From the NCBI GenBank assembly GCA_963691655.1, contig OY829328.1, positions 82,278,400-82,342,399 of the forward strand: DNA of 64,000 nucleotides, in the 5' to 3' direction. Below the pieces are notes generated by a model. It did no database searches. It was not told the origin of the DNA and saw nothing but the letters and a program-made list of their open reading frames with translations. How positions within the stretch are numbered: position 1 is the first letter of the stretch; every line of letters starts with the position of its first letter. Source of the DNA: Toxonevra muliebris. Taxonomy: Eukaryota; Arthropoda; Insecta; Diptera; Pallopteridae. The translations under genes were made by a program, and so were the position numbers. Of the stretch, positions 48,896-59,925 are shown one piece after another.

Positions 48896-50519
48896 TGGCG
48901 CTGTTCTATGCAAGCCTTAAGAGAAAACTGTTTTATGTAGCCTTAGAGAGGGCGCTGTATTACGTACGCCTATCTGGGCATGATATTATTTTCTACCTCT
49001 CACGAGAGGATTTTAATGGAGAAAAAAACATGAATAATATTAAATTCAAAAAATATTTCACAGTTTTTATTTTTATCTATTTTATGCAAGTTAACATATT
49101 TTTAAATATCTGCATTACAAAAACAAAAAGTATAAACTCTATTAAAAAATTAAATTTTCATATTTTTCATACAATTTTTGCAACTTAAATCAAATAAATA
49201 AAAATACGTTTTTGTTAAACCCCAAAGGAAGTCTATACTCAAAGCTACCATACAGTACATGAATGTGTGTTTGAATATTATCAAATTTTAAATATTATGT
49301 AACAGTAGAAAAACAGAAAAAAAGAATATTATTATGACAGCTTTTCATATCGCTTTTCATTTCATTTCTTTTCCTTTTTTTATTTATAAATACATGTAGG
49401 AGTATATCACCAAAAAACAAAAAAAGGTCATAATTTGCCTCAAGTGTTATGAAATAATAAATACTACATAACAACAACAACAATAGTAATAATAATAAAA
49501 ACAACAACATATGATAAGCCTGATGAAATATTACAATAATTTATATGTAGGAGTCTACTATGTATATGGACTCAGTACCTTTTATTGTTTTATGTTTGTT
49601 TTTTTAGATATTGAATTTCACAATAGTAGAAGAAACAAAAAATCCATTATTATTTTTTCTAGTTTTTTAGATTACAGGAAGTTTTTTAGATTATATATGG
49701 AAGCTATTAATATAGTAATTTGTATTACATGAAATAAAGATATTAGCAAAAAATATATTGAATAATTTATTAAAGAAGCAATGCCGAGTTTGAAATTTGA
49801 TTCGAAATTGCATCAAAATTGAATCTTCCTTTCGATACTATAATAATGCAGATATAATTTCATTTGTTTGTTAGCCTTATTCCTTCTTCTAATTTCCTTG
49901 TTCATTAAAAAAAAAACGAAAAATTTTTTTAAACACAAAAATCTCAAAATATAATTATAATTAGAAAGAACAAGTTTCTTTTATGTTTTCTTTTTTTTTT
50001 TTTTTTTGTTTTTTGTTTTTTAATTCTTGTTGAAAAGTACATTTCAGCACACAACAAACAAACATTTATACCCCTGTGATTTTTATTACGAGTATTGTAT
50101 ACAACATTTCTTTCAAATAATTCATAAACATTTTTAGTTAAAAGTAACAGAACTGTAAGTAATCATTCCACACGCATACACACACAGAGAAAAAAATCCT
50201 ATATTTGTACACAAACAGATTTACACACCATAACAACTACTACACCAACAACAACATGTTCGTTTTAGTGTCATATTTTTAATTCAAAGTCAAGAAAATG
50301 TATTTCCTTCCTTCCTTCCTTGTTCCGTTCTTTACTTATCGTTTGCCATAAAAAAAAACAAAATATTTTAGGTTGTAGCGAAAATATTGCCAAATTTTTA
50401 CCCTAACTTGAATCATGAAACTTCTATATTTAAGTGTGATTTAGATAGAATTTATATATAACTGTGTTGCAAAGTTGTCTAAAGAAACTCGAATGCGAAG
50501 AAAATGTTTATCTCTTATC
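48896..50519. other. AT-rich DNA, no gene seen
   Basis: The frame at 48895-49188 begins in the hairpin repeat and runs into AT-rich sequence without a domain. A poly-T run is at 49991-50009 and CCTT repeats are at 50308-50322. Confidence 0.6.
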
Positions 50520-52150
50520 CACTTGAGGTGAGTTTTCGGTTCGAACCTATTGAGGAGACATACACAAAGTACGCTGATTAGATGCTCACCCGAACTCAAC
50601 TCGTAGATTCAGTTAACTGTTTAAATTTGTTATTGTAAAACCTCAAAGAGAGAGGAGACAAAGTCTGATTGACGAGACCCGAGAGTATAGAAATTGTTGG
50701 TTTAAAATTTATTGAAGAGACAAACACGAAGGTGGCTTACGAGACTTTCTCATCTCAAACTCACCTGAGAGGCAGAGTATACTGATGAGCGTCGATAGTG
50801 CAGAAAGTCACCACCGAACTCACAGAATAGACATAGACGAAGTCAGGCTGTTCTCATCTCAAACTTATTTGGAAGAGAGAGTGTCGTTTAAAACTAACTG
50901 AATAGGCATAGATGAAGTCGGCTTACGAGATTTTCTTCTCTTCTCGTGCTCACGAGGTTTTCTTCTCTTCTCGAGGTGAAGAGTAAGATCACTGAGAAGA
51001 CTCGTTTCAAACTCACTGAGGTGACAAAAACAAAGATGGGTGCCGAGATGTTCGTCATAAATTCACCTCAAAAATATAATTTACTGACGAGACTCGATAA
51101 CGTAAAAAGTTTACGTTTTGAACCTAATCCAGCATTCACAAGAGCAAGTGCGAAAAACTCAATACATTTGCAGTTTTTCACTAATACATCCACACATTTA
51201 CTACTGCAAGTAATTTTGCAACTTTTCGAACATAATGCATATTCTCTACTTGCAGCAGTTTACTTGCAATGCGGACGCAGGGTAGGGAGAAGAATGAAGT
51301 GACCATTTGAAACTCTCAACTCGAACTCATCCAGGAGACAAAATCAACTGACGAGGTTTGATAGTGTAAAAATTTGTCACTTCAAACCAACTGAGGAAAA
51401 AAAGACTAAATCGGGTTACGGACTCGATTAACAATATAGGTTAGTTTAGGTTGGAGTGGCTATCGAGAGACACACTTAGGCCTGAACGACCCATTGTGAT
51501 ACCACATAATTGGACCTATAGTTTAACGCAGATTCCAAACGGCGATGTGGCAATTTTTTATCGGCTTGGTGATTTTGCCATTACCAAACAATGTGTGTAC
51601 TTGTACACTATCTTATAATTCTCATACACTTCATATTGATAGTGAATATAATAGTGAAGAAAGTTATGAAAATTAACTACCAGATGAACACGACAATCGA
51701 ACCCGAACCTCCCAGATGAATGTCTAGTGCACTACCCACTAAACTATCGAGGTCGTCCTTAACAATATAGAAATTATTTCTCTCGAGCTCACCTTGAAGA
51801 CAAACTCGACTGACAAAGAAAGCAGTTAGAAGACAAAATCACAGTCCACTAACGATAATTTCGTCTCAAACTTATCAGAGCAACAAAATTGACTTTTGAA
51901 TTCGATAAACTAAATTCTAAACTTTCTTATGAGAGACAAGATCGATTGACGAGACTTGATAGGGTTGAAATTTTTAATTTCGAACCCATTGTAGAAACCA
52001 AAATGAAATCGGTTGACGAGATCTTCATGTTTAGCTTATGCGGGTGAAAAATTCGACCGGCGAAACTGAGTAATGTAGAAAGAATTGGTCTCAATACGTT
52101 TATGGTTGTAAAGGTAAATTCAACTGACGTGATTCAATACAAAAAACCGT
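50520..52150 (+). repeat. Diverged ~115-bp minisatellite family, block 1
   Basis: Degenerate tandem copies are built from ACGAGACTCGATAGTGTAGA, AAGTTT, CATCTCAAACTCACC and a GAGACAAAGTC or GAGGCATAGACGAAGTCGG segment; two half-units alternate to give roughly 115 bp. The copies differ strongly, so the array is old. It is interrupted by the SINE at 51440-51758. Open frames across it (for example 50946-51302) are artefacts. Confidence 0.75.
51440..51758 (-). mobile_element. tRNA-derived SINE with perfect 12-bp TSD
   Basis: On the minus strand the element starts GGACGACCTCGATAGTTTAG, with an A-box-like TAGTTTAGTGGGTAG and a B-box-like GGGTTCGATTG about 45 bases later. This is the pol III promoter layout of a tRNA head. 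The body continues to a tail at 51440 reading CCAACCTAAACTAACC. The element is bracketed by an exact duplication TTAACAATATAG at 51428-51439 and 51759-51770. The 319-bp length, tRNA head and target duplication together are diagnostic. There is no LINE-like coding sequence. Confidence 0.88.
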
Positions 52151-52549
52151 AAGTAACAGCAAAGTAGAGCTATAAAGTTACATAGTAAATGTATTTTTGT
52201 CCTGAATTCATAAGAATGCAATGCTTAAAAAGGGAATTGAGTATGATGGCAGCAGACTATCTTCAGAAAAATCCACAGCGAGATATCATAGGCAGAGTGC
52301 CAACGACGAAGTCAACTAACGATATTTTACAATGATGAAGAATTAAGAGTACAAAAAGTCGGTTAGAACTTCAATGCAGCAATAACGAAGAGCTTGCCGA
52401 TCGAAATTTGATAGTGAAACCTCTTTAGTGAAGCTGTAAATCGAAAATTTTTAACCGGAAAAATTCAATGGAATCGAGCTGTGAATACACTGAAGCGAAT
52501 TTAACAAGAAACGAAGATGCAGTTGTTAGTGTTTAGCGAACGAAGTCAT

Positions 52550-53360
52550 ACGGGGAAGGCTACATACAATTGTATTATATATTCTTTGATACAATCAACC
52601 AGAAAGTCAACTTCTCGCAGTTTTATCTCATCTGCTTTAGTGAGAGAGCCGACGTCTCTGCCTGAATACATATAGCTAAACTATTCTCTCACNNNNNNNN
52701 NNNNNNNNNNNNNNNNNNNNNNNNNNNNNNNNNNNNNNNNNNNNNNNNNNNNNNNNNNNNNNNNNNNNNNNNNNNNNNNNNNNNNNNNNNNNNNNNNNNN
52801 NNNNNNNNNNNNNNNNNNNNNNNNNNNNNNNNNNNNNNNNNNNNNNNNNNNNNNNNNNNNNNNNNNNNNNNNNNNNNNNNNNNNNNNNNNNNAGCGACGT
52901 CTCTGCCTGATTACATATAGCATAAACTATTCTCTCACGTGTTGTATACGTGAACTACGTCGCATTTCTGCTGATAACTGTAGAGAGCATCAAAAGAGAA
53001 AAAAGCCTTAGAAAATAGAAAGAGTGCAAAAGCTTCAACAACAACAACGTCACGTGAATAATCGGGTTTTCGGGGCAATCATACGAAACTAGTAAGAAAC
53101 GAAGTTATGCAGTTGTTATTCGGCTGCATACAATTAAGCAGAGCGTCGACTTCTCGGAGTTTTATCTCATGTGCTTTAGTGAGAGAGCCGACGTCGTTGA
53201 TGCCTCTGCTTGATTGCATATATTTCTCTAATGTGTTATATACATACATACGTATACTACGTTGTGTTTGTGCCGATAAGTGCAGAGAGTATTAACAGAA
53301 GAAAAGCAACAACAAAATAGCGAGAAGAAGACTGCAAAAACTTCAACAGAATTGGTCGGT
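52550..53360 (+). repeat. ~220-bp repeat, two or more direct copies, spanning an assembly gap
   Basis: GTGAGAGAGCCGACGTC, CTCTGCCTGA/CTCTGCTTGA, TACATATAGC and CTATTCTCTCAC occur at about 52640-52692, again from 52895, and again from 53180 as a fuller copy reaching GATAAGTGCAGAGAGTATTA and AACTTCAACAGAATTGG near 53350. An inverted copy lies at 57805-58030. The family is not recognised. Confidence 0.7.
52693..52892. other. Assembly gap, 200 N
   Basis: Exactly 200 unknown bases are a scaffold placeholder. Near-identical sequence lies on both sides (GACGTCTCTGCCTGA, AACTATTCTCTCAC), so the gap probably falls in a tandem repeat and its true size is unknown. Confidence 0.98.
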
Positions 53361-55139
53361 TCACAAACTGTCCTATATAGTAGTATAATCATAAGGTCGT
53401 ATAGTTTTGTATAAAAAATGAAAGAATTTTGACAACTGAGAGGATTCGACACCGAATAAGACAGCTTGTGAATCGGCCAAATGTGTTATAAATGTTTTCT
53501 AATAATCTTCAAATAAACTGCAAAAGTTCCACGTCTACTGTGAGTACCGGCAGACACATAACTTTTTTCTAATCACGCTCTACCGTATAGTGCACAGTAG
53601 TTTTTCGTTTTCTTCGATACACCCTTAAATGTTATGGTTTGGCAAGCACAAGTACATGAGCTAGTACATGTGGTTTATGTGCCAAAGCGAAACTACGCTC
53701 AAAACTCGTATGAGGTTAAATCTACACGCGAATAAATGTAATAATTCTCAAGAGGTCGCAACAAAGAAGATGAAAGGCAAGCAGTAGCAAGAAGAAAGTG
53801 TGAAAAAGAAACAGCAGCGGCAGAAGTACTAGAAGCAGTTAATAATAATGATGAGAATAAAGATGAAGAAATAGTAGAAGAACGAGCAAGTAAAAGATGA
53901 TGATGAAGATCAATGAACATTATATTATATTTCAGCAAGTGCGACAACATGGCGGTACAATTTGATGTCATGATGAGCGCTCATCCATAGCTGCATATGC
54001 GGCACCAAAGCAGCACTAAAGTAGAATAAGTCTAAAAGTAATTGCAAGCATATGGATAACTTCTAGTTACTGGTACCTGCTAACAAACTATTAAAAAACA
54101 AATACAAAAAAATGAAAAAAAGAAAAGGAGTTAAAGTAAAGTGCTGAACGCAACAGAAGAGAATAAAGAGCATTTTTGATTATTTTGTTGCAAGCGCCAA
54201 GGAATCTATCTATTTTATTTGTTGTGCATGCATGCTTGCTTGCATGTATGTGTGTGTGGTAGCGGAACCATTTTGTAGTATGCATAAGGATTTTAATGGG
54301 ATTTAAGTTTTAAGCTACTTTCTCAAAAAGCAACCGACAAAAATTTTTTTAACAAAAGCCACACACACACAAATTCGTGGCACAATTTTGAATTAAGCGA
54401 GTGTTGAAAGCAGCAGAAAGAAGAAGTTTTGTTTATTTAATATTTTATTTGTTTGCTTGTTGAAAGCGAATGGCTGAATGAAAGTGAATGGCTTAAGTTT
54501 TCTGTGTATTTCTTAAAAAGTTTTTAATATAATTAGCAAAAGTTCTTCTTTATTCAGTTTTATATTAATAAACATTTGCTTAATTTGAAATTATTTTCAT
54601 AAATATTTGTAGCTGTAGTTGACAATTTTTAAGTGGATTAATTTGGCACTGAAGCGAAATGGAAAATGTTTTTCTTTGGGAAAAATCTTTTTAGAATTTA
54701 TTGATGAGGAAAAGTAATTAATGCCGCAGTGTACTTAAATATTTGATTTCTATTCAAATTGTAAATTGTAATGCGAATAATTTGATTTGATTTGAAAATG
54801 TAAAGTGTTTTGAAGAAAATTGAAGAAGTAGCAGGTAGCAAGCAATACACTTGAGTAGTTAATTTACCTTTGATAACGAATCAAGAGTGCAAAGGTATAT
54901 TATTAATTCGCTGGAAGCATCATTAACATTTATCATCTGCCTTGCTTTATGTTCTGATTTTCCGCCATTTTAGTTGAAAATAACTTACCAAGATGTAAAG
55001 ATAGAATTAAAAGCATAGAACTGTAACCTTTCAACAAAATTAAAGTGAATTTGATGTGGGCACAATTAATTATAGTCGAATTAAGAACATCAGAGCTTAT
55101 CCTTTCCGGCTAAACAGCGTGGATAGTTTTTTTCTTTCC
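53361..55139. other. AT-rich DNA, no gene seen
   Basis: A purine-rich stretch (GAAGATGAAAGG, AGAAGAAAG) at 53760-53900 yields Ser/Leu-rich minus-strand frames by composition. No exon is recognised. Confidence 0.6.
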
Positions 55140-55460
55140 TAAATAAAGTAAAATTTACCAATGAGACTTAATAGTGTAGAAAATGAACATCTCGAATCCA
55201 ACGAGTATGCTCAAACTAGCTCGGCTTACTCTTGGACTACGAAATTTGAAAAGATTTCGCTGAGAGCTCATCAACATTGCAGAAAGTAATGCGAAAGAAA
55301 GAGACAGCCAATGGAACTCGAAGTATAGAAAGTTTCTATTTCAAACTTACCAAAGAGGCACAGATGAAATTCGAAATTCGACGAAATTCTCATCACAAAC
55401 TCACTCAAGAGACAGAATCGAGTTACGAGACTCGAAAGTGTAAAAAAACTTTCATTTCAT
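55140..55460 (+). repeat. ~115-bp minisatellite family, block 2
   Basis: CAATGAGACTTAATAGTGTAG, CATCTCGAATCCAACGAG, CTCATCACAAACTCACTC and ACGAGACTCGAAAGTGTA words occur in the same order as in block 1. Confidence 0.7.
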
Positions 55461-55501
55461 AGACACGAGTTGTTGTTGCTTCAATATAAAACGAAAGATT
55501 C

Positions 55502-55534
55502 AGAGAGAGAGAGAGAGAGAGAGAGTGAGAGAGT
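55502..55534 (+). repeat. GA microsatellite
   Basis: A dinucleotide AG/GA run of about 30 bases, with one T interruption near the end. Confidence 0.95.
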
Positions 55535-55617
55535 AAAATTTGACGACCGCGGCCATTAAATGATTTGCCTTTCGATGCCGAATCATGAGATCAAACGACT
55601 GTTATGTTGTGAAATTA

Positions 55618-56903
55618 AAGAGTAAGATCGAAAAAAACTTAACATATATAAAATTCAATAATTTTTAAACGGTTGATCTTAGAGTTTTGATTTCTTTTTT
55701 ATTTAATTCATAATATTTTACAAATTATAGAAAAATATAACTTTTATAGTTCCAACCACTATTTATGAACTCGTGGACCTTTTTTGATAAGCCTTCAATT
55801 AGAGATTTGAATGTTGTTTCAGACACCTTTTTGGAACAGTTTGCCCATCTCCTTTTAAAATCTTCGATATTTTGGGACACCTTTTTTGTGCTCTTTAAGT
55901 TTCTTTTCACGAAAGCCCAATATCTCTCCACTGGTCTTAGCTCCGGACAATTTGGAGGATTGACCTTGGTACAAAAACTATGTTATTACTTTGGTACCAC
56001 TCCAGAGCTTTCTTGCCGTAGTGACATGATGCCAAATCGGGCCAAAAATATGTGGACACATTGTGCTCTCTTATGAAAGGAAGAAGTCTCTTTTTTTCAA
56101 ACATTCTTTGATGTATATTTCGGTATTTATAGAGCCCACTGCAACAAATGACTTGCTTCTTTTGCCGTTGCCGCAACTGCATATAGCTTGCCATACCAGG
56201 AATTTTTTAGGAAATTTTGTCAGCTTTTGGATTCTAAAGCATCAGAAATATAAAAATTTTGACCCGGAAGCTGTGTAAAATCTGCCAGTACATACGTTTC
56301 GTCGTCCATTATACAACATGAATATTTTTGTATGAAAATCGATTTCAATTTCCGAACCCTAATTTTGGCATCTAAATTTTTTACAGCATTCCTGTCTGGA
56401 ACTTTTTGGACTTTGTATGTTTTCAAACCTGCATTGGCTTTAACTTTTCGCATTCGCACCAAATAGTCAGAGCACTGGGCTAACCGGGCAGCTTTTCTAC
56501 CAGATGTGTTTGGAGATCCTTTCAATATGCTCTCTATTTTCTTGGCTTTCCCAATATCATGTGGACCTTGTTTTCTTCCCGAACCAGGTTTCCTATCGAT
56601 GGTCAAATTCTCTGGAAACTGTTTAATAACATTGGAAACAGTTTGACGGCAGACCTTCAATTCTTTGGCCAATTTTTTGTAGGACCAATTTGGATTTTTT
56701 TGAAAATTTTCAATAATTTTAAGACGTAATTCTGTTTCTTCACTGATTTTGATCAAACTCACAATAAATCAACATGTTTGTCATTAAAAATAACAACTGA
56801 CATATTTTTCAAAGATAACTAGATCAAAGAAATTTTTAAATTTTACACCCAACAAAAAAATTATTACGTAAAACGTGTGTTAAGATTTTTCAATCTCACT
56901 CCT
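55618..56903 (-). mobile_element. Tc1/mariner-superfamily transposon, complete but dead
   Basis: The left end AAGAGTAAGATCGAAAAA and the right end in reverse complement AGGAGTGAGATTGAAAAA form terminal inverted repeats of about 28 bp, both continuing to CTTAACA. TA dinucleotides at 55616-55617 and 56904-56905 are the expected target duplication. The 1286-bp length is normal for the superfamily. It sits in DNA bounded by minisatellite blocks 2 and 3. Confidence 0.9.
55725..56762 (-). pseudogene. Mariner-type (DD36/37E-like) transposase, frameshifted
   Basis: The transposase would cut and paste the element at TA sites. The N-terminal 180 codons (56762-56220) are open. They hold a helix-turn-helix with SYKKLAKELKVCRQTVSNV at residues 27-45, a linker GSGRKQG at 60-66, a second helix-turn-helix region, and the first catalytic aspartate at 153 in MDDET. 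The frame is then lost near 56220 and again near 56100 by single-base shifts. WPDLASCHY, with the second aspartate, is readable before a third shift near 55950. The last segment carries PVERYWAFVKRNLK with the third acidic residue (E), about 36-37 residues from the second. With the frames allowed for, the total of about 345 codons is the usual size. Three frameshifts abolish function; the minus strand is the sense strand. Confidence 0.88.
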
Positions 56904-57109
56904 TATTTATAATTATGCACATTTAAGAGCGAAATCGTACAATTTTAGTATACAAAATAATTAAAATTGAATTACCTACGTGTAAGGTATTCAATATTGT
57001 CCATTTTAATTAATATTTCATCATCACATAAAAACAGTAAAAATTATCTCCGAAGTGGAAATAAAAAAGTAGCGAAAAACTACTAAAAGTATGGAAAAGG
57101 GGTACTAGT

Positions 57110-57680
57110 GATCGGTGGTCAAATCTACCGACGAATTCCGTTAGTGCAAAAAGATTTCGTGCCGAGTGCATCAAAAAGATTTGGAGAAAGCCGTCTGACA
57201 AGATTCTCATCTCGAATTCAAAATTCGACAGACGTCTCGTCTTGATCGTCTAAAAAATCTCCAAGCCGGTAGACAAGAGCCTTACTTCAAATTAATCATG
57301 GATTTCAGCGAACGAAATTCGATAGTGCAAAAAGTAATGATTTTTTTTTCATCATTTAATGGCAAAGAGATAGAAAGAGAATGTTCTCTTAGCAAATTTG
57401 ATTGAATATGACATAGTGAACACCAGGCATAAGTTTGATCCCAATTCACCAAAAAGGCATAAACGAAATGGGATTAAACGATTCTCGAAGTCACCCAGAA
57501 GACAGAGCTTACTGACGAAACTCGAAAGCGTATAAAGTTTTTTATCTTAAACCCACAGATTTGTTGAAAACGAAGTTAACTAACTAGATTTTTATTTCAA
57601 CGGGGAGAAAAAGTCAACGAGAGTCTACGAGACTCGAAGTGTAGATAGCTTTCATCTCAAACTAGAGTTCCAGAAAACTC
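57110..57680 (+). repeat. ~115-bp minisatellite family, block 3
   Basis: ACGAAACTCGAAAGCGT at 57513 and ACGAGACTCGAAGTGTAG at 57628 are 115 bases apart; TTTCATCTCAAACT and GACAAGATTCTCATCTCG match blocks 1 and 2. A MITE end (ACATAGTGAACACCAGGCAT) interrupts it at 57362-57430. Confidence 0.7.
57362..57430. mobile_element. Fragment of the TGCCTGG MITE family
   Basis: The right end in reverse complement reads ATGCCTGGTGTTCACTATGT, followed by CATATTCAATCAAATTTGC as in the copy at 23374. The left terminus was not identified. Confidence 0.55.
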
Positions 57681-57735
57681 GCTATGGAGAAGAAATATTA
57701 CATTTGTTTCGTAATTTTTGAATGAAAAATTATGT
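57667..57735 (+). mobile_element. Fragment related to the MITE at 61077-61325
   Basis: CAGAAAACTCGCTATGGAGA, AGAAATATTAC and TTTCGTAATTTTTGAATGAA match the left end of the 61077 element in order, with an internal deletion. Confidence 0.5.
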
Positions 57736-57804
57736 GTCTGCAGGTATTCACAATAAAAGTGAAACTTTGCTGTTTATTTGAAAATTATTAGAAAATATTT
57801 ATAA

Positions 57805-58030
57805 CACATTCTGTTGAAGCTTTTTTAGTCGTCTTCTCTCCATTTTGTTGTTGCTTCTCTTCTGTTGATACTCTCTGCACTTATCGACACGAACACGATG
57901 TAGTACACACACATATATAACACAAGAAAGGAAAGCTCAGCTATATGCAATCAAGCAGAGGCATTTACGTCGGCTCTCTCACAACTAAACATAAGATAAA
58001 ACTACAATAAATCGACTCTCTGAATGATAT
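57805..58030 (-). repeat. Inverted copy of the 53135-53360 repeat
   Basis: On the minus strand it reads GTGAGAGAGCCGACGT, GCCTCTGCTTGATTGCATAT, TGTGTTATATA and CGATAAGTGCAGAGAGTATC, then AAGCTTCAACAGAATGTG, in the same order as 53180-53355. It forms a ~220-bp inverted repeat pair around a 4.4-kb interior. Confidence 0.8.
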
Positions 58031-58059
58031 GCTCACATGAAAAAGCACTACAAAGAGTA

Positions 58060-58150
58060 AGAGCGAATTTTGATTGATCTACGCTCACCATCTCAAACCC
58101 ACCAAAGAGTCGAAAACGAAGTCGACCAACGGGATTCTCATGACCATGGT
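58060..58150 (+). repeat. ~115-bp minisatellite family, block 4 (short)
   Basis: CTCACCATCTCAAACCCACC, AAAACGAAGTCGACC and AACGGGATTCTCATGA fit the family consensus in order. It lies just outside the inverted repeat. Confidence 0.6.
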
Positions 58151-59800
58151 GAAATCATGTTTAAAGTGATAGCAAGATTACAACAATTTCACCTTGACAA
58201 AAACAACACATCTTTGTTGTTGCATCAGATATCATTAAATGTTAAAATCAGCCGCACAACAAAACAATAACAACACATCACTGTTGTTGCAACCATAATG
58301 GCGGCATGCAGTGAATGTCAAAATGGAGAAAAAAACGTAAACAAACAATCAAAAGTAAATCGACACGAAAAAAGGAGAAGAGTGGGTTGCTGGTAATTTC
58401 ACCTGGTATAAATTCACCTTGCTCATGATGAACAAACCCTGAAGATAAAAATGGTAGACAAACGATAGTGCAAAAAGTTTTCAATCCGTGCTCATCAAAT
58501 GAGCCGTTGAGTGCAAAAGTGGTGTAAGTAAATTTTTTTTATTATTTGGATTTTCATCTACAGACAATAATTTTATCCTTATTCAGTTTCCTACAAAAGT
58601 AGTGCAAGTTAAGGTGTTGAACACGTGCCCTATAAAGCTGCCTATTTCATTTCAAAAGTACCTTATTGTGTATTGCACTTCTACAAAATCAATTAATTTC
58701 CCAAAAACTTATTTTGACTTACAACACTTTTGCACTCTTCGGCTAAAATAGAGAAAAACTAAAGACTGTGAAGGTTGGACCCAGGTCTTTCTCACCCATT
58801 CATGTTATGCATGTTTTATATTTGTAGTACACGAATGGAAAATGCCAATAGTTCGATGGTGAATTCGAATAACGAAAGAGGAAGTTTTTCTCAGACGATT
58901 TTTACCTGTCGGTTCAGGGATGTAGACTTAATTCTGTTAATTAATCAGGTTATGAAATACTATGCCATAAAACTCATTCCATTATTCTTCCCCTCAAGTC
59001 CTTACCTCATTATAATTTATGTTATTCTCAAACTACACGAGTATAATAATTAAACAAAAAAGAAAAAAAAAAAAAATAATGATGACTATGTCATTTCTGA
59101 AAATGTCAAAATCTGTAAGTAGCAAAAGCAATTAATGCATCAATGTCAGTGTAACAAAATCAAAATCAAAAATCAGACACCAATTGAAATAAGCAAAAGA
59201 AAAAAAAAAGTATAGAAAAATGAGAGAAAACGTAAAATTAATTACTGCTCATTATTGACTACAAAAACGACTGCAATTAGCATTGAAACCGGTATCCATT
59301 ATACATGCCTCTATATATATTTGGAATAAACGACGCAACACACTAAAGCATAAAACACCTCAGAGGCAATTTGGCAAATTACCAAAAAATGGAGGAAGAA
59401 GAAAAAAAAAACCAAAACTAAAAATGAAAACGAAAAATAAAAAATGCTTTTGTGTGGTGTTGCATACAATTGAAGGGGCAAGAAAATCACTTAAATGTAA
59501 TAGTGTCAGTGTTGCCAAATGTGTTAAGCCTAAATTGTTCTTTTTTTCGGCAATATGTGTGCTATAATTTTATGTAGGCATATTAAAACACCTGTGGGCA
59601 AATTTTTCATTTAAATTACTTGAAATATTTACGACAATCAGCCAGGTGGCTTCAGGTGCGAGTGGCAGATTGTGGTGATATTTTTAGCCTAGTCTCAGTG
59701 CATAATTCTAACTGTCGTAATAGTAGTAATATAGTTGTATTTTATTTTAAAAGAGTTAATGTTAACAAACATGTACAAAGAGAATGTATGTCATGCTTTG
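58151..59800. other. AT-rich DNA, no gene seen
   Basis: AACAACA/TTGTTGTTG words occur at 58195-58295. The frame at 58775-59053 is of ordinary complexity but has no domain, initiation context or splice partner that I recognise. Poly-A runs are at 59056-59075 and 59200. Confidence 0.55.
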
Positions 59801-59925
59801 ATTACAATTGACCAATCAGTGTCGTTGCTTTCACTTCAATTGACCAATCAGAGTCTTCGGGTTCTATGATTTACAATGAGTGAGTGTGAAATTCTCTCAA
59901 TGAGAGAGTAGTAGAAAACAAGTAC
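59801..59925 (+). repeat. CAATTGACCAATCAG repeat block 1
   Basis: CAATTGACCAATCAG occurs at 59805 and 59837, followed by AATGAGTGAGTGTG and GAGAGAGTAGTAGAAA. The same succession recurs, diverged, at 60820-60900. The inner ATTGG on the opposite strand is the CCAAT-box core, but no promoter is evident. Confidence 0.65.

Noticed and set aside
50946..51302. Plus-strand 118-codon frame
   Set aside because: It runs across diverged minisatellite units and an unrelated segment, with no recognisable domain.
51685..51758. Possible functional tRNA gene on the minus strand
   Set aside because: The A and B boxes are present, but the acceptor and T stems pair poorly and the element has a SINE body, tail and target duplication. 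It is a SINE head, not a tRNA gene.
52681..52923. Minus-strand frame running through the N gap
   Set aside because: It is made mostly of unknown bases and has no sequence content.
55765..56278. Plus-strand frames across the mariner
   Set aside because: They are antisense to the transposase, whose motifs are on the minus strand.
58775..59053. Plus-strand 92-codon frame of ordinary complexity
   Set aside because: No domain, signal peptide or conserved motif is recognised, and the context is AT-rich repeat DNA. It cannot be told apart from a chance frame.
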